In this document: piece after piece, positions 59,003-64,000 of the stretch
Numbering within the stretch: the stretch's first letter is position 1
How the letters are laid out: each line of letters starts with the position of its first letter
Source: Ramlibacter agri
GTDB lineage: Bacteria > Pseudomonadota > Gammaproteobacteria > Burkholderiales > Burkholderiaceae_C
Direction: 5' to 3'
Assembly (NCBI RefSeq): GCF_012927085.1
Contig: NZ_JABBFX010000001.1
Location: forward strand, 992,001 to 1,056,000
Length of the DNA stretch: 64,000 bases
Position numbers and translations under genes: made by a program
Notes under the pieces: generated by a model
Seen by the model: only the letters and a program-made list of their open reading frames with translations
What the model was told of the DNA's origin: nothing
Database searches by the model: none

Positions 59003-60606
59003 ACAAGCGCAGAGGCTTGAGCATCCGGCAGAAGCTGGTCCTGCTCGGATTCGTGTGCCTGGTCGGCGCCTCCGCGCTGGCCGCCCTGGCCATCCTGTTC
59101 TCGAACCGCGTGGCCGAGAGCGCGCGCGTGATCGACGAGGAGCGCTTCGCCCCGCTGTCGCGGCTGCAGGAGCTGGGCTCGCAGCTGAAGGAGGTGCGCT
59201 TCCGCCTGGCCGGCGTGCTGCTCGATCAGATGCCCGTGCCGGGCTCGCGCAACCAGCTGCACGAGACCGTGCAGGCGGCGCCCATCCTGTGGTGGCAGTT
59301 CCGCAATGCGGCCGGCCACCTGGAAGGCCGCAGCGCCGAACTGGCCCGGGCCATCGAATCGGAGATGCCGCAGTTCCAGCGCTTCGCGCAGGCGCTGGAC
59401 CGGGCCTACGCCGCCGAGGACAAGGAGGCGCTGCAGGCGCTGCTGGAAGACGAGTGGCCGATCGTGCAGCAGAAGATCGTCAAGCCGCTCGATGCGATGG
59501 TGCCGAGCCTGAGCGCCGAAGTGGCGAAGGAGACCGCGTCGCTGGAAGCCTATGCGCGGCGCTTCCGCGGCACCATGGCGGCCGTCGCGGCGGCGGTGCT
59601 GGGCGTGACCCTGGTGCTGGCGCTGCTGGTCATCCGCTCGCTGATGGCGGGCGTGGGCGCGGCGATTGCCGTGGCCGAAGCGCTGGCGCGCGGCGACCTG
59701 TCGCAGCCGGCGGGCGGGCGCGGCTCGGACGAACTGGGCCAGTTGCTGCGTGCGCTGGACGGCACGGTGGAGCGGCTGCGCGGAACCATCGCGGGCGTGC
59801 GCGGCGGCACCCGTGCCATCGCCGGCGCCTCGCGCGAGATCGCCGTCGGCAATGCGGACCTGTCGCGGCGCACCGAGGAGCAGGCCACCTCGCTGGAGGA
59901 GACCGCCTCCGCCCTGGAGGAGCTGACCGGCACCGTGCAGCGCAACGCCGAGAACGCCCGGGCGGCAAGCGCGCTCGCCAACGGCGCAGCGAAGGTCGCG
60001 GGGCAGGGCGGTGACGTGATCGAGCAGGTGGTGAAGACCATGGGCGCGATCGACGCCAGCTCGCACCGCATCGCGGACATCACCGGCGTGATCGACGGCA
60101 TCGCCTTCCAGACCAACATCCTCGCGCTGAACGCCGCGGTGGAAGCCGCGCGCGCCGGCGACCAGGGCCGCGGCTTCGCGGTGGTGGCGGGCGAGGTGCG
60201 CACCTTGGCGCAACGCTGCGCCACCGCGGCCAGGGAGATCCGGCAGCTGGTCGCCGCTTCGGCCGGCGAGGTGCAGGAAGGTTCGCGCCTGGTGGCTGCC
60301 GCCGGCCGCACGATGGCGGACATCGTGCAGTCGGTGCAGCGGGTCGACGGCTTCATCGCTGACATCGCCGCGGCCTCGCGCCAGCAGGCCCAAGGCCTCG
60401 AGGAGGTCAACCAGGCGATGGGCCAGATGGACCGCGTGACGCAGCAGAACGCGGCGCTGGTGGAGCAGGCTTCGGCCGCCGCGGAGTCGCTGCGCGAGCA
60501 GGCGCAGGGCTTGGTGAAGGCGGTGGCGGTGTTCCGGGTGGAGGAGCGGCCCGTCGCTTCGGAGAGCCAGCCGGAGCTGCCCGCCCTGGCCTGGATGCCC
60601 GCGTGA
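58999..60606 (+). CDS. Methyl-accepting chemotaxis protein
   Basis: A 535-residue inner-membrane chemoreceptor. TM1 lies at about residues 14-35, a helical periplasmic ligand domain at about 36-185, TM2 at about 190-215, then HAMP and the signalling domain. The tip is [20 protein letters not shown] followed by [15 protein letters not shown]. The ATG overlaps the rhodanese stop by 4 bases, so the two proteins are made together. It lacks an obvious C-terminal pentapeptide. An in-frame ATG-like codon at 58888 falls inside the rhodanese gene and is ignored. Confidence 0.93.
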   Translation: MNKRRGLSIRQKLVLLGFVCLVGASALAALAILFSNRVAESARVIDEERFAPLSRLQELGSQLKEVRFRLAGVLLDQMPVPGSRNQLHETVQAAPILWWQFRNAAGHLEGRSAELARAIESEMPQFQRFAQALDRAYAAEDKEALQALLEDEWPIVQQKIVKPLDAMVPSLSAEVAKETASLEAYARRFRGTMAAVAAAVLGVTLVLALLVIRSLMAGVGAAIAVAEALARGDLSQPAGGRGSDELGQLLRALDGTVERLRGTIAGVRGGTRAIAGASREIAVGNADLSRRTEEQATSLEETASALEELTGTVQRNAENARAASALANGAAKVAGQGGDVIEQVVKTMGAIDASSHRIADITGVIDGIAFQTNILALNAAVEAARAGDQGRGFAVVAGEVRTLAQRCATAAREIRQLVAASAGEVQEGSRLVAAAGRTMADIVQSVQRVDGFIADIAAASRQQAQGLEEVNQAMGQMDRVTQQNAALVEQASAAAESLREQAQGLVKAVAVFRVEERPVASESQPELPALAWMPA

Positions 60607-60607
60607 T

Positions 60608-61492
60608 TCACGCCGCCGTGCCGGCGGCACGGCGGATGATCTCCGCGAAGTGCTTCAACACCGGGGAGCGCGTCGCGCCCTTGTGCCACAGCATGCCCGG
60701 CGTGCGGATCGGCGTCGGGTCTTCCAGCGGAATCACGCGCAGGTCGGCGGATTGCGAGACGGCGGTCTCGGCGATGACGCCGGCCAGGTCGGTCTGGCGC
60801 ACCAGCTCGATCATCGGCGCCACCGAATTGAGCTGCGCCACGACCATCGGCGAAGCGCCGGCCTGGTCGAAGCATTCGTCCAGCAGCTTGCGGGTGAGGA
60901 ACTGCCGCCCCAGCAGCACCATGCGCACCTGGTGCAGCTCCGCCATGCGCACGCGACGGCGCCGCGCCAGCGGATGGCGGATGCCCACCACCAGCCGCAG
61001 CTCCTCGTTGTACAGCGGCTCGAACCAGAGCTCGCTGCCTTCCGGCGGCCGGTAGGACACGGCCAGGTCCAGGTGGCCGGAGCCGAGCCGCTTGATGATG
61101 GTGCTGGCCGCCAGCTCCTCCACCGTCACCTGGATGCTGGGGTAGTGATTGAGCAGGGTCGCCACGCAGCCCGGCACCATGCGCGTGTTGAAGCTGGAGG
61201 TGGTGCCCAGGCGGATGCTGGCCGTGATGGTGTCCGCCGGCGCGCGCAGCGCCTGCAGCCCCAGGTCGATCTTCTCCAGCGCGGGCGTCATGTGGCTGCG
61301 CAGGATCTCGCCCGCTTCCGTCATGCGCACGTGCTTGCCGCTGCGGTCGAAGAGCGCGGTGCCCAGCTCCTCCTCCAGCTGCTTGATCTGGTGCGACAGC
61401 GTCGACTGCGTGACGTGCAGCCGCTCCGCGGCGCGCGTGAAATTGAGCGTCTCGGCGACGGCGTCGAAGTAGCGGAGGTGGCGCAGTTCCAT
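60608..61492 (-). CDS. LysR-family transcriptional regulator
   Basis: A 294-residue LysR-type regulator starting MELRHLRYFDAVAETLNFTR, with helix-turn-helix RAAERLHVTQSTLSHQIKQL, resembling the BenM/CatM/CbbR group. It is divergent from the second intradiol dioxygenase gene. The start at 61492 is preferred over ATG 61525 because the latter falls inside a perfect operator-like palindrome (61514-61530). It probably activates the dioxygenase/lyase/CoA-transferase operon. Its stop is 1 base from the convergent chemoreceptor stop. Confidence 0.9.
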   Translation of the reverse strand: MELRHLRYFDAVAETLNFTRAAERLHVTQSTLSHQIKQLEEELGTALFDRSGKHVRMTEAGEILRSHMTPALEKIDLGLQALRAPADTITASIRLGTTSSFNTRMVPGCVATLLNHYPSIQVTVEELAASTIIKRLGSGHLDLAVSYRPPEGSELWFEPLYNEELRLVVGIRHPLARRRRVRMAELHQVRMVLLGRQFLTRKLLDECFDQAGASPMVVAQLNSVAPMIELVRQTDLAGVIAETAVSQSADLRVIPLEDPTPIRTPGMLWHKGATRSPVLKHFAEIIRRAAGTAA

Positions 61493-61513
61493 GTGCGGGT
61501 TCGCCCGGATTGC

Positions 61514-61530
61514 GATCGATGGCATCGATC
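61514..61530. promoter_or_regulatory. LysR box in the divergent region before the second intradiol dioxygenase
   Basis: GATCGAT and ATCGATC flank GGC, a perfect inverted repeat. T61516 and A61528 have T-N11-A spacing. It is 78 bases before the dioxygenase ATG and 22 bases from the regulator start, the usual position of an LTTR site. Confidence 0.68.
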
Positions 61531-61607
61531 ATAACCGTCGAAATTCATCACTTTCCGGCCCGTCCGCAGGCTCCTAGACTCCCGCCGGAACGTCAAGGAG
61601 ACAAGCC

Positions 61608-62492
61608 ATGGCTCAACTCGAGGTCAGCGATTTCGCGCAGGCGGTGATCGACCGCATGGGCGAGTGCAGAGACGAACGCTTCAAGCAGGTGATGACCGCG
61701 CTCGTGAAGCACGCCCACGCCTTCATGCGCGAGGTGGACCTGACGCCGGAGGAGTGGATGGCCGGCATCCAGTTCCTGACCGCCACCGGCCAGAAGTGCG
61801 ACGAGCGGCGGCAGGAGTTCATCCTGCTGTCGGACACCTTGGGCATCTCGATGCTGACCGTGGCGCTGGCGCAGGCACGCGGCGCCAAGGGGCTGGATGC
61901 GCACCCCGGCGAGATGCCGACCGAAGCCACGGTGCAAGGCCCCTTCTTCTGGCCCGGCGCGCCGAAGTTGGACCTGGGCGCCGACATCGGCGAGGGCTAC
62001 GGCGAGCCGACGCTGTACCACGGGCGCGTGACCGACACCTCCGGCCAGCCGCTGGCGGGCTGCGAACTCGATGTATGGTCCGGCGACGAGGGCGGCCTGT
62101 ACGACATGCAGAAGGGCGACAGCATGAGCCTGCGCGCCCAGTTCCAGACCGACCAGGACGGCAACTACCGCTTCTGGTCGATCAAGCCCACCTTCTACCC
62201 GGTGCCGGGCGACGGGCCCGTCGGCGCGATGCTGGACAAGATGGGCCGGCACCTGAACCGGCCGGGCCACATGCACATGATGCTGAACGCGCCGGGGCAC
62301 GAGAAGCTGGTCACGCACATCTTCGTCAAGGACAGCCCCTACCTCGATTCGGATGCGGTGTTCGGGGTGCGGAACAGCCTGGTGGTGGACTTCCCCAAGC
62401 ACGGACCGGGCAAGGCGCCGGACGGGCGGGCCATGAGCAAGCCCTACTACACGGCGAAGTACGACTTCCGCCTGGTTCCGTCCGCGGGTTGA
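61608..62492 (+). CDS. Intradiol ring-cleavage dioxygenase, hydroxyquinol/catechol type (second copy)
   Basis: A 294-residue Fe(III) intradiol dioxygenase with ligands Tyr165 (GLYDMQ), Tyr197 (FYPVPGDGPVG), His221 and His223 (RPGHMHMM). This is nearly the numbering I recall for hydroxyquinol 1,2-dioxygenase of Pimelobacter simplex. It shares the N-terminal block FILLSDTLGISMLTVAL with the copy at 49464, but differs in the loop GAKGLDAHPGEMPTEATVQG and in the active-site surroundings. It heads an operon with a citryl-CoA-lyase-like and a CoA-transferase gene rather than maleylacetate reductase, so its substrate is probably different. AAGGAGAC precedes the ATG. Confidence 0.88.
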   Translation: MAQLEVSDFAQAVIDRMGECRDERFKQVMTALVKHAHAFMREVDLTPEEWMAGIQFLTATGQKCDERRQEFILLSDTLGISMLTVALAQARGAKGLDAHPGEMPTEATVQGPFFWPGAPKLDLGADIGEGYGEPTLYHGRVTDTSGQPLAGCELDVWSGDEGGLYDMQKGDSMSLRAQFQTDQDGNYRFWSIKPTFYPVPGDGPVGAMLDKMGRHLNRPGHMHMMLNAPGHEKLVTHIFVKDSPYLDSDAVFGVRNSLVVDFPKHGPGKAPDGRAMSKPYYTAKYDFRLVPSAG

Positions 62493-62502
62493 GGAGGCGC
62501 CC

Positions 62503-63297
62503 TTGAAAATCGGCAAGGCCACCGCGCCGCGTTCGGCGATCTGCACGTCCAACGAAGACCGCATCGTCGTGCGCGGGCACGACCTGGCGCGCGACCTGAT
62601 CGGGCAGGTCGGCTTCGGCGACTATTTCTTCCTGCTGCTCACCGGCCGCAAGCCGGATGCCGCGGCCAGCGCGGTGCTCAACTCCACCCTGGTGGCGATC
62701 GCGGAGCACGGCCTGGTGCCCAGCGTGCAGGCCGCACGCATGACGATGGCGGCGGCGCCCGACGCCATGCAGGGCGCAGTGGCGGCAGGCCTGCTGGGCT
62801 CGGGCTCGGTGATCCTGGGCGCGTCCGAGACCGCGGGCCGCATGTTCGTCGAAATCGACCAGGCCGCGGCCGGTGGTGACTTGCATGCCGCGGCCCGCGC
62901 GGTCGTGAGTGCGCGGCGCGAGAAAAAGCTGCCCATCCCGGGCTACGGCCACCCCGAGCACAAACGGCGCGACCCGCGCGTAGACGCGCTGTTCAACGTG
63001 TCGGCGCGCGCCGGCGGCGGCCAGCGCTTCATCGAGATCGCGAAGGCGGTGGAAGACGTGATTCCCGAGGTGGTCGGCAAGGACCTCAAGCTCAACGTGT
63101 CGGCGGCCATCCCCGCCGTGCTGCTGGGCGTGGGCTTCCCGGTGAACGCGCTGAAGGGCGTGCCCATGCTGGCGCGCACCGCCAGCCTCATCGCCCACCT
63201 CAACGAGGAACTGGACGACCCGATCGGCTTCGCGCTGTCCTACCAGGCCACGCGCGAATACCTCTACACGGGCAAGATGCCGGAGGGCGGGCGGTGA
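62503..63297 (+). CDS. Citryl-CoA lyase-like protein (citrate synthase fold, short form)
   Basis: A 264-residue protein of the short citrate-synthase-fold family annotated as citryl-CoA lyases. The catalytic-type His150 is in PIPGYGHPEHKRRDPR, matching the GxGH motif of citrate synthase. The second His of full citrate synthases is absent (LLGSGSVILGASE), as usual in this short subfamily. It probably performs a C-C lyase reaction on a CoA thioester (Claisen-type). The start is TTG 62503, 11 bases after the dioxygenase stop, with GAGGAG before it. The stop overlaps the CoA-transferase start. Confidence 0.82.
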   Translation: MKIGKATAPRSAICTSNEDRIVVRGHDLARDLIGQVGFGDYFFLLLTGRKPDAAASAVLNSTLVAIAEHGLVPSVQAARMTMAAAPDAMQGAVAAGLLGSGSVILGASETAGRMFVEIDQAAAGGDLHAAARAVVSARREKKLPIPGYGHPEHKRRDPRVDALFNVSARAGGGQRFIEIAKAVEDVIPEVVGKDLKLNVSAAIPAVLLGVGFPVNALKGVPMLARTASLIAHLNEELDDPIGFALSYQATREYLYTGKMPEGGR

Positions 63298-64000
63298 TCA
63301 AGGTCCTGGACGGCGTGCGCGTGCTGGAGCACGGCACCTTCATCACCGGGCCCGCGGCTTCGATGCTGCTGGCCGACCTGGGCGCCGACGTCGTGAAGGT
63401 GGAACTGCCCGGCACCGGCGACCCCTTCCGCGCCTTCAAGGGCGGGCTCTATTCGCCGCACTACCAGACGGTCAACCGCAACAAGCGCAGCGTCACCTTC
63501 AACACCAAGCAGGCGGCCGACCGCGAGCAGTTCGATGCGCTGGTGAAGGACGCCGACGTCTACATCCAGAACTTCCGCCCGGGCTTCGCCGAGCAGATCG
63601 GCGCCGGCTACGAGCGCCTGAAGGAGCTGAACCCGCGCCTCATCTACTGCGCCATCAGCGGCTTCGGCGCCACCGGCCCGGCGGCGCACCGGCCCACCTA
63701 CGACAGCGTGGCGCAGGCGGCCAGCGGCTACCTGCGGCTGCTGGTGAACCCGGCCAATCCGCGCGTGGTGGGCCCGGCCATCGCCGACTTCGTCACCGGC
63801 TTCTACGCGGCCTACGGCATCCTGGGCGCGCTGTACGAACGCGAGCACAGCGGCGTCGCGCGCAAGGTCGAACTGTCGATGTTCGAGGCGATGACGCACT
63901 TCAACCTCGACGCCTTCCAGCACCTGTTCTCGGCCGACGAGGTGATGGGCCCCTTCAGCCGGCCCAGCGTCTCGCAGTCCTATGTGCTGGAGTGCGCGGA
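63294..64000 (+). CDS. CaiB/BaiF-type (class III) CoA transferase, cut off by the window end
   Basis: The visible 235 residues are the N-terminal part of a class III CoA transferase (normally about 380-430 residues). Motifs are VRVLEHGTFITGPAASMLLA, LGADVVKVELPGTGD, NKRSVTFN and the catalytic Asp137 in TYDSVAQAASGYL. The GTG start overlaps the lyase stop (GTGA). It would transfer CoA to a carboxylic acid, which is the thioester the upstream lyase needs. The gene is open to the right edge. Confidence 0.9.
   Translation, partial: MIKVLDGVRVLEHGTFITGPAASMLLADLGADVVKVELPGTGDPFRAFKGGLYSPHYQTVNRNKRSVTFNTKQAADREQFDALVKDADVYIQNFRPGFAEQIGAGYERLKELNPRLIYCAISGFGATGPAAHRPTYDSVAQAASGYLRLLVNPANPRVVGPAIADFVTGFYAAYGILGALYEREHSGVARKVELSMFEAMTHFNLDAFQHLFSADEVMGPFSRPSVSQSYVLECA

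Noticed and set aside
1..64000. CRISPR arrays, prophage, insertion sequences or secondary-metabolite synthase genes
   Set aside because: No regularly spaced direct repeats, transposases, phage structural genes or large modular synthases were seen on either strand.

Overview
The window looks like chromosomal DNA of a high-GC betaproteobacterium in the Burkholderiales, most likely family Comamonadaceae (a Ramlibacter- or Variovorax-like organism). The reasons are the very GC-rich codon use, several orphan Bug-type periplasmic receptors, the pyrB-pyrC' arrangement, PilJ/ChpA twitching genes, and a wealth of aromatic-acid catabolic genes with LysR and IclR regulators. The genus is inference only. 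Genes are tightly packed, often with 4-base ATGA-type overlaps, and no gap between genes exceeds about 300 bases.

Layout. 1-7.9 kb: end of a type IV pilus chemotaxis cluster (pilJ, a giant chpA-type hybrid kinase). 7.9-13.9 kb: DUF5996 gene, then yqgE-ruvX-pyrR-pyrB-pyrC'(degenerate dihydroorotase)-plsC-type acyltransferase, and a lone receiver protein. 13.9-21.8 kb: unknown genes, SMP-30 hydrolase, Bug receptor, tRNA-Arg(CCU), a MoxR/GNAT/VWA operon, a diheme cytochrome c4-like gene. 21.9-27.6 kb: TAXI-TRAP transporter with a DapA-fold lyase and an RraA/CHA-aldolase-like protein, then a LysR gene. 27.7-35.4 kb: hydroquinone dioxygenase small and large subunits, semialdehyde dehydrogenase and a complete branched-chain-type ABC importer. 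35.3-38.8 kb: IclR regulator divergent from pcaI-pcaJ-pcaF. 38.9-43.3 kb: two 3-hydroxyisobutyrate-dehydrogenase-like enzymes, a Bug receptor and a serine hydrolase. 43.4-48.3 kb: periplasmic Cache protein plus chemoreceptor, DsrE-like protein, membrane protein, sulfite dehydrogenase pair (SorAB type). 48.4-54.7 kb: LysR divergent from a hydroxyquinol-1,2-dioxygenase-type enzyme, two amidohydrolases, a Dabb protein and maleylacetate reductase. 54.7-60.6 kb: Sel1-type proteins, a NarL-type two-component system, rhodanese and another chemoreceptor. 60.6-64 kb: LysR divergent from a second intradiol dioxygenase, a citryl-CoA-lyase-like protein and a CaiB-type CoA transferase that runs off the end.

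How it fits together. Three separated operons join into one lower aromatic pathway: hydroquinone is cleaved by the HapCD/PnpCD-type dioxygenase to 4-hydroxymuconic semialdehyde, oxidised to maleylacetate, reduced to 3-oxoadipate by maleylacetate reductase, and taken to acetyl-CoA and succinyl-CoA by PcaIJ and PcaF. The hydroxyquinol-type dioxygenase at 49.5 kb would feed maleylacetate as well. No monooxygenase that makes hydroquinone or hydroxyquinol is visible, so the upper pathway must lie elsewhere. The IclR protein and its triple half-site operator probably control pcaIJF, and a palindrome with the same half-sites precedes the hydroquinone dioxygenase genes. The last operon (intradiol dioxygenase, citrate-synthase-fold lyase, CoA transferase) does not match a pathway I know and is the best candidate for something new.
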